64,000 bases of DNA, from assembly GCA_948474755.1 (NCBI GenBank), contig CAOLHI010000935.1, positions 413,574-477,573 on the forward strand. The letters run 5' to 3'. This stretch comes from Ctenosaura bakeri. Its lineage: Eukaryota > Chordata > Lepidosauria > Squamata > Iguanidae. Shown in pieces: positions 21,893 to 31,545 of the stretch (position 1 is its first letter; every line of letters begins with the position of its first letter). The translations under genes and the position numbers were made by a program. The notes under the pieces were generated by a model. That model had not been told where the DNA came from and did no database searches. It saw only the letters and a program-made list of their open reading frames with translations.

Positions 21893-22930
21893 CCTCTAGC
21901 ATTTCACAGGTGAAAACTGGGACACATGTGACCAAGCAACATCACACTGTGGTCTGAGCACGCAAACTAGGAGAGGCTATGGCTGGGAAGGGCAAAATTT
22001 CTCCCCATCTTCTCTTCACTCCCTGTTGATTTGTTTGAGTGCAAACTGCTTTTGCACTCTGAGCTCAGGTTGTAACAACTGAAGTATGCTGAGGAAAAAG
22101 AGGGAAAGTTGGAGGAGGAGAGAGAAAGTGGGACATTTTAAAAGTAGCTGATAAAGTGGGACAGCAGAGGATGAATCAGGCTTGCCTTTGCCAAACTTGG
22201 ATAGCTGGAGGGTATCCCTTTGAAGAGCACCAGGTTTAGGAAGGCTGCTTAACCCAATCCTATGTGAGATTTGTCTAGTAACGACAAACTGAGAAGGATG
22301 CAATTCAGGTAGACAGATTGGAGGGCTGCCTCATTTGTATTTCATTCCATTGGAGTCAGAATTTGTGTAGATTTGGATGATGCTAGTATCCTTCACCCTC
22401 CCAGAAATCATGTTGCCAATATTTTGGCTGTGGAACAGCCCTTTATTCTACTCCTCTAGAACTTTTCTCTTCTCTTCTTTTAGTAGCTGAGGTCTTTGGG
22501 GTCAACTGCATGGTCTGTAGGCAGGTGCTTGGCTGACTGGCTTCTTCCTCACCCCTCCCTGTAAGCAACGGCAGTACACTTTCATGGCTGAGCTATAGCT
22601 GCTCTGTGCTCAGTCTTAAAATGAGCTACAACTGTTCTGTGGTAAGTCTTATAGTTCTGGGGAGTAGGACAGAGTGCACTAGTAGAAAATTCTATGTACT
22701 ATACCAAATTACAAATCCATATTTGTATGGGCTTACATCTTTGTGACGTAAGCATATGGGATGATATGCCATGCTACAGTACATGATGCTATTCCATGAG
22801 AAGAAAGAACAACACGCATTTTATCTATAACATGCCAGAGGCTGTTGACAGACTGTACTCTGTTGCCAGCATAAATAATCCACAACAAGATGAAACACAC
22901 TTGAGCACACAAGACAGGCATATTACTTAC

Positions 22931-22997
22931 ACTCAGAATACTGCTGGAGCTGAGCAAACTCTGCCGGACTAAGTGTGATCCATGTGCCATCACTCAT
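22931..22997 (-). CDS. DGKG: Exon a: first coding exon, type I diacylglycerol kinase (DGKG-like)
   Basis: This exon starts the protein; the ATG is at 22997-22995. It reads MSDGTWITLSPAEFAQLQQY followed by SE and the first base of a Tyr codon (22 codons plus 1 nt). Type I diacylglycerol kinases, which phosphorylate diacylglycerol to phosphatidic acid, begin with this kind of segment (Met-Ser, a Trp, then Ser/Thr-Pro-x-Glu-Phe-x-Gln-Leu-Gln-x-Tyr-x-Glu-Tyr), the start of the recoverin-homology region. A consensus donor GTAAGT lies at 22930-22925. The split Tyr codon is completed by exon b, so the frame continues. The bases before the ATG (AAG, purine at -3) are a fair Kozak context. The extent of the 5' UTR and its acceptor are not determined. 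DGKB is the main alternative; the Met-Ser start and spacing favour DGKG. Confidence 0.85.
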
Positions 22998-24310
22998 CTT
23001 TTCAGTTGAGCTAAGCAGAGGCGAAGTCCACCTCTTGTAAATGCCCTTGGAGAAACTGCACCTTGAGAACTAGGAATTCTTCTGGGTCATTGCTCCAGTT
23101 TACGAGCCAAATGTATCTGTGTCACTGCTGTCAATCTTCTGATGTTTATAGCAGATATCAAATTCCGATCCGCATGGGAGATGATTTATCTGGTTTCTTC
23201 ATAGCTGTCCTTACAACCATTGTGCTTAGGAGTGCCATCAGAAAAGATTTCATGAAGAATGCCAAAGTCTTCAAACCTAGAATTAAGAGGTTCATTTTAT
23301 CAAGTTATGTGGATTTTTCCAAGGCACTTTTTTCTGATTGCCTTCTGCTAAAGGCAGACATGAGCTTCTCAAAAGCTTTATTAATAATTTGGATAAGAAA
23401 ACAGAAGCCATAAAAATCCCAGACCTCTCACAATGAAATAGGCTACTTCCATCATATTATAGAGGCTAGAGACCAGGTAGATGAAGGTTCAAGTCTCCTA
23501 TCTTCCTTGAAGCTGTCTGGATAACCTGGCATGGATCATTATCTCTTAGCCTGACCTTCGCCAAGCTAGCACCCTTGAAATTACTACTACATTTCCCATC
23601 GTCCAAAGATAGCATGAGGAGATGTGCAAAAATGGAAATGATATCCTTAAAAGATGAACGCCTGAGGACCTTAGAAACACTGTTTGGCACTAATGGGATA
23701 CATTTCATGCCACACTTGCTAGAAAGGAGCAGCTTTGTGCACATGGTTCTGAGGCCCACCACTTTGTTTAGTTTTTGAATATCATGCCAAAACCAATCAG
23801 ACAAACAACTTCTGAATGTAAACCCTTCCACAGTATTGTAAAATCTGATGTGCCCCTGGAATTCTACAGCCATAGGGGTTATGGGTGATATTCTTTATTA
23901 ACTTCTGTTTTTCTGTCTAAATGACACAATGGGGCTCCCCAAAGATGGGAGAGAAGACCTGTGATCTTTCTAGGTGCCATCTTTTTTATGCAGGAGCACA
24001 TAGTCCTTGTAATTTGTTATGCATGACCTAGACAATGAAAGCATTTCCATTGGATAGAAAATGTAGTGTGTACCATAGTCAAAACACTGAAATGAGCTGC
24101 TCTATGATTGCCATTCTGCCTCCAGTGAACACTGCAAATGTTAATGCTGCACAGACAGCAGCTTTGTGTCACTGGTACAAATGGGTTTTTATCACAGCAA
24201 GTTTGGCATGGCAATGCTGTTCCCTTCAGCCTTCTCAATATTCTGCCATTTCAGAAATAATTATTTCAGTCTCTCCTATTCTGAAACAGTGGTGCTCTGG
24301 TTTTCAGCCT

Positions 24311-24372
24311 GAACTTTAAAGGAGGTATCCAAGGTGCTGAACCTAATAGGGTTTAGCACATTGGAGAGCTTT
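24311..24372 (-). repeat. Short repeat R2, reverse orientation
   Basis: 'gaactttaaaggaggtatcc' and 'aaggtgctgaacctaatagg' are the reverse complement of the R2 core seen at 10060-10110 and 39190-39240. Confidence 0.5.
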
Positions 24373-24630
24373 AATGTGTGGACTGAAAACCAGAGAGGAT
24401 TTACAGCCTCATGAACATGGAAGCCACTAGCTGCCTCTCCTTAGAGCACTGTGTCAGTTCTGGGCTGTCTTGATGGTGTAACTAACCAGAAGTAGCAATT
24501 TCTACCTCCCACCCTTCTACTCTGAGTACAGGGATACTAATCCTTCAGTATTACGTCACCTTTCTACACAAGGCATTTGAAAACAATAAACTCCAGAATC
24601 ACCATAAAAACACAATATGTACCAAAGAAT

Positions 24631-25096
24631 GGCCCTTTCCGCACTGGGCTATTAAAATGGCACAGAGCGACCTCTGATGGAGGTCTTTTGCACCGTGGAG
24701 TGGACTGGGACGGACTACTTTTTGTAGTTCCGCACCTCAGTTCAGTTCAGAGAGACCAGAACTGGTCATGCAGCATGCTTTTTAAAAACCTCTTTTAAGA
24801 GGTTTTTAAAAGCAGGGAGCGCACGACTCTGTGTCGCTCCATCGTCGTGTTCCGGTGCAGATTTGCAGGCGCGCACTAGTGCGTGCCTGCAGATCTGCCA
24901 GGGGTGGGCTTTAGATTGGCGAGCTTCTCCGGTTGGTGGAGAGCCTCCACCAACCAGAAGCCAACATTCTGGACGCTGGAGCAGTGCAGAGCGACGAGCT
25001 CACACTGCTCCTCGTCCCAACGGACTCGCCCGGATGCTGAAGAAATCTGGTGAGTCCCGTTTTTGCGCGGTTCCTTTCCCATGTGCGGAAAGGGCC
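24631..25096. mobile_element. GC-rich non-autonomous DNA transposon with GGCCCTTTCCGCAC termini
   Basis: A 466-bp element with inverted ends GGCCCTTTCCGCAC and ATGTGCGGAAAGGGCC, flanked by AAT on both sides (24628-24630, 25097-25099). The interior has several strong hairpins: 'aaaaacctcttttaagaggt', 'gcagatttgcaggcgcgcac' with its complement 'gtgcgtgcctgcagatctgc', and 'cttctccggttggtggagag' with 'cctccaccaaccagaag'. It is the only CpG-rich stretch upstream of exon a, so it should not be mistaken for a promoter island. Related to 202-616. Confidence 0.8.
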
Positions 25097-25284
25097 AATA
25101 TGGTTAACATGACATGAAGAAAGAAAGGCATGGTCTTGGGGTGTGAGAGGTGGGGAGAGATAATCTGGTTAGTCCTTGGAAACCACTAATATGAAGATAT
25201 GTCAGAGAAAAAAGGAAATAAAAGAGACATATTCCACTGCAAAATCTGAGTACATCTCTTGCTGTTGTTTTGAGTCCAACCTCA

Positions 25285-25510
25285 GCCTAAATATCTTCAG
25301 GACACCAGATCTCATCTGTTCTTGGAAGCTAAGCAGGGCCAAGCTTGGTTAGTACTTGGATTGAAGACCACTAATCAATACCAGGTGGTATAGGCTGTAT
25401 TTCAGAGGAAGGAGCTGGCAAGATACCTCTTGAGTATTCCTTGCCTAAGAAAACCTGATGAAATTCATGCTGCTGATGTTAAGTCAACAGATGACTTGAA
25501 GGTATGGAGA
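25285..25510 (+). mobile_element. 5S-rRNA-derived SINE with Bov-B-like tail
   Basis: 25285-25399 matches 5S rRNA throughout: 'ccagatctcatctgttcttg', 'gaagctaagcagggccaagc', 'ttggttagtacttggattga' and 'ataccaggtggtataggctg'. It carries the internal promoter region but many changes. It continues into 'aagaaaacctgatgaaattc' and 'tcaacagatgacttgaaggt', the Bov-B-like tail shared with Sauria SINEs, then an AC run. This class (5S head, RTE tail) is known from squamates. Not a functional 5S gene: the tail and divergence argue against it. Confidence 0.88.
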
Positions 25511-25532
25511 CACACACACACCCACACACACC
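25508..25532. repeat. (AC)n at the SINE 3' end
   Basis: An interrupted ACAC run (acacacacacacccacacacac) directly follows the 5S SINE tail. Confidence 0.85.
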
Positions 25533-25619
25533 AGCAAAGTGTAGGTAAGTAGGGTAGAAGCACTTGTGTTGCTTCTCTCTGTATCAAGTTATATCTTATC
25601 CTTCCCTGATCCAGTATCA

Positions 25620-25682
25620 TGCAGATGTGTTGGACTACAACTCCCATCATCCCAACCAGCATGGTCAAGGATGCTGATTGTT
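25620..25682. repeat. 'ttggactacaactcccatc' repeat copy
   Basis: 'gatgtgttggactacaactc' and 'ccaaccagcatggtcaagga' match the dispersed palindromic repeat also found at 12254. Confidence 0.55.
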
Positions 25683-26686
25683 GTCAAGTTGAGGGAAGCT
25701 GCCATGTTCAAACAAATGTGACATCCTCTGCTTCACTCATTTCTCTTGAGTTTTGGAAGGGAAGGGCACAAGAGAGAGCTCACCAATTCTTATGTGATAC
25801 CTTGCAGAAATCTGGGGCTAAAATAGGATCTTAGCTGACCCTACAATCTAGTCCCCAGCTGTCCACCTGCCACATGATAGACCAAGACCAGAAGACTGAG
25901 AGCAGGTGGGCTACTTTTACTTCCTAGCATCCCAGACAATAATAAAAAATGAAAAAATGAAATAAAAAAAATGGAGTTAAGAAGTAAGTGTGATCTTCCA
26001 TCTCAGGGCAACCCAATTGCTATGAAAGAACAATTCTTATGCAATGGAGAAGTATAAAAAAGAAGGCTAGTTAATGCCCAAAGAGGTTTCTCTGATACAT
26101 AAACAGGGGACAGAAGGATATGGGAAAGACACATATTATCTGTAATTAGATATAAATGTTGTATTGATGAGGTATAGAAAATTAATATTGTTCTCCACAC
26201 CTAAACCAATGCCTTTCAAAATCTCCAGTTAAACCATCCCAATCCTAGTCTCCATTTTGATTTTCAACTCTTTGCTGACATTTAAAAGACTTAGATAAAC
26301 CACTTGTCTGAGAGAAAAGGAGGATAATTTTAGACATTTAGTACAATTGTGTATGTTCACTGCTGGCCTGAGGTACAGATAAGATATGAGATGGAAGTTG
26401 GGAGAAAGCAAGATTAGCAGGCCTGCATTAAAAAGCAAAGGCTTTTAGTCTTGCAAAATTTCTTTTTTAAATTTGTACTTGTAGCATCTCTGTTACTAAG
26501 GGCCCCCACCCATCCTCTATTACAGTGTCTCAAAGCTTTATCTACTTCGTTCATTAGCCCAGGAAGGGACATATGTGGCCCCAGAGCTGCAAGTAGCTCA
26601 CCAAGCTGTTTTCGTGGATTCCCAGCCCTTGCTGGGAATCACCCTTTTTCCAAACCAGAGAAGAAACTGTAAATTGTTTCATACAT

Positions 26687-26974
26687 TCTAATAGTTCACA
26701 GATGAAAATTGGCTGCAGCAGTTTGTTTTTCCTGAGTCTACTGGGAAGGGCAAGTTTAACTTTTGCCTCTCTTTTCCTCCCTTATGAGTTAACAGAGTGC
26801 AAACTACTTTTGTACTTTGAACTCAGTTTGCAGCACTTTTAAGTAAATCAAGGGCAAAGGAAGAAAGGGGGAGGAGGAAAGAGACACTGGGACATTTTAA
26901 AAAGCATATGAGAAATTGGGATGACAGAAAATTAATCAGGAGCGTTGCTGCCAAACTGGGACAATTGGGGTGTA
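26687..26974 (-). repeat. Interspersed repeat R1, copy 4
   Basis: R1 in reverse orientation with blocks 'ctactgggaagggcaagttt', 'actttgaactcagtttgcag' and 'gggacattttaaaaagcata', ending 'acaattggggtgta'. Confidence 0.65.
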
Positions 26975-28629
26975 TCTGCTTCTCCTAGATGCCTTGAGAA
27001 ATGACAATGCTACCTTTTGAACAGGTTGCAGGTCTCTTCCCAATCCCATTATTTAACATACCCCCCTCCAAATATTTCAAAACTGTTTTTTTACTTTTTG
27101 ACAGTCTGTGTAGCTTCTCAAAGGAGGAAGAAAATTGGCACCCAGGTTCACTGAACTTGTCTATCCCTTGTTTAATCTATAACAATCTAACCTGTACTGG
27201 CTTCTAACGGACTGTGTGCTAACATACAGAACATAAGAAATTCCTTTTTAAAAGCATGGGTCTCATTGTACATGTTATAGAATGGCAACAATTCAAAGGA
27301 CAACAGAAACAAACAAAACATAAATCCTAGAACAAAGTAATCTAATTAACAGAGAACTTAGATACATGCTACAGCAAGTTACAGGAAAATATAAAAATAA
27401 AAATAGAGATAAGAATTTAATAATGCGAGAAGGCAGTGCTAAAAAGCAACCAGAAAAAAATCACTAGAATGATGTACCACTGCAAAAGCATAACAAAATC
27501 CCATTATCCAGCTATAACAAGAGGATTTTATAGAATGAATCACAGCAAGCAAAAACAAAAAAACCCACACCAAAAACAAAAACAAAAAAAAAGCAAATGC
27601 ATTTTGTTATTAAATGTTATTAAATGTATATTGTTACAGTAATCAAGCAACTAAGGTTGACATAGCAATAAACACAGAATCGTGAAGACAATGATAAGAT
27701 TTCACAAATATAGAACAACCAATGGAGAAACTAATAGATGTATTCTAAAAAATTCCCTGCTCATTTGCAGTTCAAACAATGTGTGAAATTCTGAATCATA
27801 TGCAAAAATAGCATAGTTGGGTTTGGGTACTGCTCATTTAGGTGAATGAGAAGGGGTGCTATTTGGCCTCACACAGCAAAATATCTTGGGTCAGCCCTTT
27901 CTTGGATCTGGCTGGGACCAACTGGTATTTCCTTTCCTAGAAATAGGAACCCATTATTTTTCAAACCCTCTTCTAAAACTGCCTGATTTAGGTATCATCA
28001 CTACATCCTGCGATAGTATCAGGGATGTGTGTGATGGGGAATGCAAGGGAAGCAGTTCACTGGCATTTGGAGCAATTTGCTGGCATTGCATGTACTTTTC
28101 CAAGCTTGATGCACTTGAGTCAAGATGCCTCTGTCTTCTGTTCAGTGATCTAACATGCAGAGACCCAGATAAGAGGTCTGAAGAGTGAATGGCTCCGCTG
28201 TCCATAAGTACAAGCAAACAACTTTTGGAAAGGCATAACAAAAGGCATAACAGAAACAAAAACAAGGGCAGTGATTTTGTGGGGATACCCTGGGGAAAGA
28301 ACAGGGCTGCAGCCTTAATCAGAACTCCACCCACCCAGCTGCAATGAGCTATGATGAGAGTGGGGGGAAATGAGTACCATAATGTGTCTTCCGCTTCCCT
28401 CTTTGTGGCTAGTAGCAGCCTGAAAAGAGAAACTAAATCAAGGAAATACCAGATGGAGAAAGGGTTAACTACACCCTCCCATACTTTAGTCCTGATTCAA
28501 TTTTTCCCACCCACTCCTCAGTTTGATCCTGAAATGAGTATCTCATGTGCTGAAATTAACTTACGGAGATGTCAATGATGTGGGTCATAAGTGCAGCTAT
28601 TTTGGCCATTAAGTCACAAACAACTCTAG

Positions 28630-28801
28630 GGCCATTTCTGCACTAGACTGTTATAGTGCTATTATTTCACTTTCAACATCCTATGGAACCTTGGGATTTG
28701 CAGTTTAGGGAGGGGACCCTTCCTAAACTGCAGATCCCAGGATTCCATAAAATGTTGAAAGTGGAATAATAGCACTGTAACAGTCTAGTGTGGAAATGGC
28801 C
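28630..28801. mobile_element. Palindromic MITE, GGCCATTTC family
   Basis: A 172-bp palindrome with ends GGCCATTTCTGCACTAGAC and TCTAGTGTGGAAATGGCC, flanked by TAG (28627-28629) and TAA (28802-28804). Both arms retain 'tatagtgctattattt' and 'agtggaataatagcactgta'. Confidence 0.8.
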
Positions 28802-28841
28802 TAAGTACCTAACAAGAAATCTAAAATCAAAAGTACATAAC

Positions 28842-29285
28842 ATTGTTGTTGTATGCCATCAAGTCATTTCCAATTTACGGCAGCCCTAAGGTGATTATGG
28901 GCCTTTCCACACTACACTGTTATAGTGCAATTATCCCACTTTCAACATCCTGTGGAATTCTGGGGTTTGTAGTTCACTGAGGCTCAAGAGCTCTCTGGCT
29001 GAGAATACTAAATGCCTCTTCCTAAACTGCAAACCCCAGGATTCCATAGGATGTTAAAAGTGGAATAATAGCACTATAACAGGCTAGTGTGGAAATGGTG
29101 CATATCACAGGGTTTTCTTGGCAAGATTTGTTCAAAACGAGGGGGATTGCCTTTGCTACCCTCTGAAGTTGAGAAAGTGTGACTTGTGCAAGGTTACCCT
29201 TAGGGTTTCCATGGCTGAGTAGGAATTTGAACCCCAGTCTGCAGAGTTCTAGTCTAACAACCAAACCACTTAGTGGCTCTGTATA
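28842..29285 (-). mobile_element. Sauria SINE interrupted by a MITE
   Basis: The tail part (28842-28898, 'ttgttgttgtatgccatcaa') and the remaining body and head (29101-29285, 'cagggttttcttggcaagat' to 'ccaaaccacttagtggctct') are contiguous SINE sequence separated only by the MITE at 28899-29100. Confidence 0.85.
28899..29100. mobile_element. Palindromic MITE inserted in a Sauria SINE
   Basis: Ends are GGGCCTTTCCACACTACAC and GGCTAGTGTGGAAATGGTG. The interior carries 'ttctggggtttgtagttcac' and 'aactgcaaaccccaggattc'. A second copy of the family lies only 100 bp to the left. Confidence 0.8.
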
Positions 29286-29464
29286 TCATAGGTATATTAT
29301 ATGCAGATTTGCTGGAAGTCATAGCCTTTGGAAAACAATGAGTATAATCGTTTCCACTACACAAATCTCTGTATGGAACAAGCAGTTTGAATAAGGAACT
29401 ATAGTATGAACAGTTAAGCGAGAGCATAGAAGGGCTTAAACACAGCAGATTTAAATAAATGAAA

Positions 29465-29594
29465 GGCCGAAATCCAATTGTTAGTCTCAACCAGAGTAGA
29501 CTTACTGAATCAATGGGAACTTGGTAAGTAGCTACTCCTGTGTGTTCCATTCATTCATTCAGTCTACTTCAGTTGGAACAATTGGATTTAGGCC
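29465..29594. mobile_element. MITE with GGCCTAAATCCAATTG termini
   Basis: The left end 'ggccgaaatccaattgttag' is inverted relative to the right end 'caattggatttaggcc'. The subterminal 'agagtagacttactgaatca' is paired with 'cattcagtctacttc'. Related copies are at 49331-49902 (split) and 58150-58242. Confidence 0.7.
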
Positions 29595-29934
29595 AAAACT
29601 TTTCAAGACACATTGTGTTCATAAAATTGATTTTGACCCTGTGAAAGCCTCAGGCTAACCACTTATGAAATTCTAAATTGGTTTATGTGATTTTATCTTT
29701 TCTTCAATAACCTTTTAAACTATCCTCAAGCACCCACACATATAATATTAGGGTTGTATTCAGTTAACTCCCTATTGCAATGGATTCTACCAGTGAAATG
29801 GGAGGGGAACCCTACAGCCCTTAAATCTTCAAAATCTAGAGCTAGGGGACCTTCCAGAATGAATGGAGAGCACTGAGAGATCTAGGAGAGAGGAGAAGAT
29901 GAGGAAATTGTGGGGCATGTTTAGCCCACCAAAT

Positions 29935-29990
29935 GTTTTGGACTGCAACGTCCACATTCCCTTACTATTAATTGTGCTAGGTAAGGCTGA
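29935..29990. repeat. 'ttggactgcaa' palindromic repeat, degraded
   Basis: 'aaatgttttggactgcaacg' followed by a degraded second half 'ggctgaaggtcagttgcagg'. Confidence 0.4.
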
Positions 29991-30139
29991 AGGTCAGTTG
30001 CAGGAAAAACATAAGGAGGGCTGAAGCTTCTTGGCTGTTTTCCTACAGTGTTCAGTGAACTTTATTCAGGCTTCTAAATTTTAGACCGAATCAAAGTATA
30101 AGATTCACATTTCTTTACTAGGGGAATGAACAGGAAATT

Positions 30140-30205
30140 TCATAAACTTATAGAGTTACTGAGTTGGAAGGGACCGCAAGGAACATCTAGTGCAATCCTC
30201 TGCTA
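30140..30205 (-). mobile_element. CR1 3' end fragment (antisense)
   Basis: 'tatagagttactgagttgga' then 'agggaccgcaaggaacatct' and 'agtgcaatcctctgc' match the reverse complement of the CR1 3' end seen in sense at 47928-47980. Confidence 0.6.
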
Positions 30206-30806
30206 TAAAGGAAAACACAACAAAAGATCTGGAGGAAAGATCTGCAGGATTATGCTAACATTTAGTTTCACACTTATGCTAAACATATCGCGCTGTTATG
30301 CATAGACTTGCCACATCACTGGAAACCCTATACAATTAGGATTCCCAATTTCATTAGTGTTTATGTATACGCAGGCTTTATGTTACGTACATTCATCCCC
30401 ATTCATGGCCCCAGTCCCAAATGAGGTCTCAGATGGCAAGGGGGAGGAAATAATAAAATCCACCTTGCTCACATGTTCAGGACACCAACTGCATCTAGTC
30501 ACTGCTTGCAAACCTGTAAGCAACAACCTGGAACTTGAGATCCCTGAAATCAAAGCCCCAAAAGAGAGCTCCTTATGATCTGACTATCTTGAAGAACCAA
30601 GTTCTTTCATGTCATCAGCCCCATACACAGATGCAGAAATTGCACAAGGTGGAAACTAGAGAGAGGGTGCTGAAGTACAGGTTTCAGAACCATGAGCTGC
30701 TCCTTTAAATGTTTCTACTTCCTCCACCATGTGATTGAAGCACTGAGAAGTGGGGGCATATGGGAATATAATATAACACATTATTTGGAGCTATGAATCC
30801 AGTGAA

Positions 30807-30949
30807 GAGCCAACATAGTGTAGTGGTTTGAGTGTTGGATTAGAACCCTAGATACCAGGGTTCGAATCCCCAGCAAAAAAATTCAGTGAAGCAAGTCCCT
30901 TAGGATCGCCATAAGTTGGAAATGTCTTGAAGGCACACAACAATAAAAT
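30807..30949 (+). mobile_element. Sauria SINE with internal deletion
   Basis: The tRNA-like head 'gagccaacatagtgtagtgg' with a box-B-like GGTTCGAATCC at about 30860 is joined to the tail 'gatcgccataagttggaaat' and 'cttgaaggcacacaacaat'. About 90 bp of middle sequence is missing compared with 53660-53895. Confidence 0.85.
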
Positions 30950-31399
30950 GCCTTGCAGTAAGTGATCTGTCCATGGTTCTGCAAATCTTATCACTGATTC
31001 CCCTCATGCTGCTCTTGAATTCCAGGCCTGTCTGTACTGACCACCTGCCTGGCTGCCTGAGGATACTGCAGTGGAGTGTTTTCCTCATTGGTCTGGATTT
31101 GCACATTCATCCCAGACTATGAGTGTAACTTCTGTTTCCTGGACCACCCAGGGGCTCTGAAGTCTCAGGACAGGACATGGCATCTTCAGGATTAGCATGA
31201 TACATAGAAAAGAGAGAAGCTGTTGGGAAATAGTTATTTGAGATTAATTTTCCTTTCAAAGATGGGCTGATTATTGAGAAAAAAATGCCACCAACTAGAG
31301 TCATCTTCGCAAAGGTCGTAGGCAAAACAAAACTAAAGGCCAACTGATTTAAGGCAAATATACAAAGAGTGACCTTAAGTACCAGGCCTAAATGATATC

Positions 31400-31545
31400 C
31401 ATGGGTAGCCGTGTTGGCATATAGCAAAGTACAACAACATTTAAAATCCACAAACCAGTGCTAGTTTTATTGGGCCAAGCAAAAATGCATCATGCAAGCT
31501 TTCAAAGCTCCACTAATTTCTTCATCAGACAAAGGTGTTAAAAAT
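31400..31545. repeat. Sauropsid-type dispersed repeat ('gtagccgtgttggc')
   Basis: 'gggtagccgtgttggcatat', 'tttattgggccaagcaaaaa', 'catgcaagctttcaaagctc' and 'aatttcttcatcagacaaa' match a repeat known by sight from turtle and lizard genomes. A shorter piece recurs at 31998-32030 ('gcagtagccacgttggcc'). I cannot name the family with confidence. Confidence 0.5.

Larger units (their letters stand above)
20573..22214 (-). repeat. Interspersed repeat R1, copy 3, split by the foldback element
   Basis: The first ~11 bp (20573-20583, 'taccctctaaa') and the rest (21893-22214, from 'cctctagcatttcacagg' to 'gctggagggta') form one R1 copy in reverse orientation. The foldback element 20584-21892 sits between them. 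R1 blocks 'agtgggacattttaaaagta' and 'gtgggacagcagaggatga' are present. Confidence 0.65.
14157..22930 (-). other. Intron between exons a and b
   Basis: An 8.8-kb intron dominated by transposons: a repeat copy at 14544-14916, a 180-bp palindrome at 15850-16029, an L2/CR1-like fragment with an inserted SINE tail at 16605-16925, a 1.7-kb hAT at 17390-19110, SINE pieces at 19430-19735, the SPIN-like element at 19746-20538 and the foldback element at 20584-21892 inside another repeat. About 14920-15490, 16093-16580, 17100-17380 and 22220-22920 show nothing identifiable. Confidence 0.7.

Noticed and set aside
25285..25399. Functional 5S rRNA gene
   Set aside because: It is too diverged from 5S rRNA and is followed by a Bov-B-type tail instead of a T-run terminator, so it is a SINE head.
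30807..30870. tRNA gene
   Set aside because: Box A and box B-like words are present, but the sequence is a Sauria SINE head without a foldable acceptor stem and with a SINE tail.
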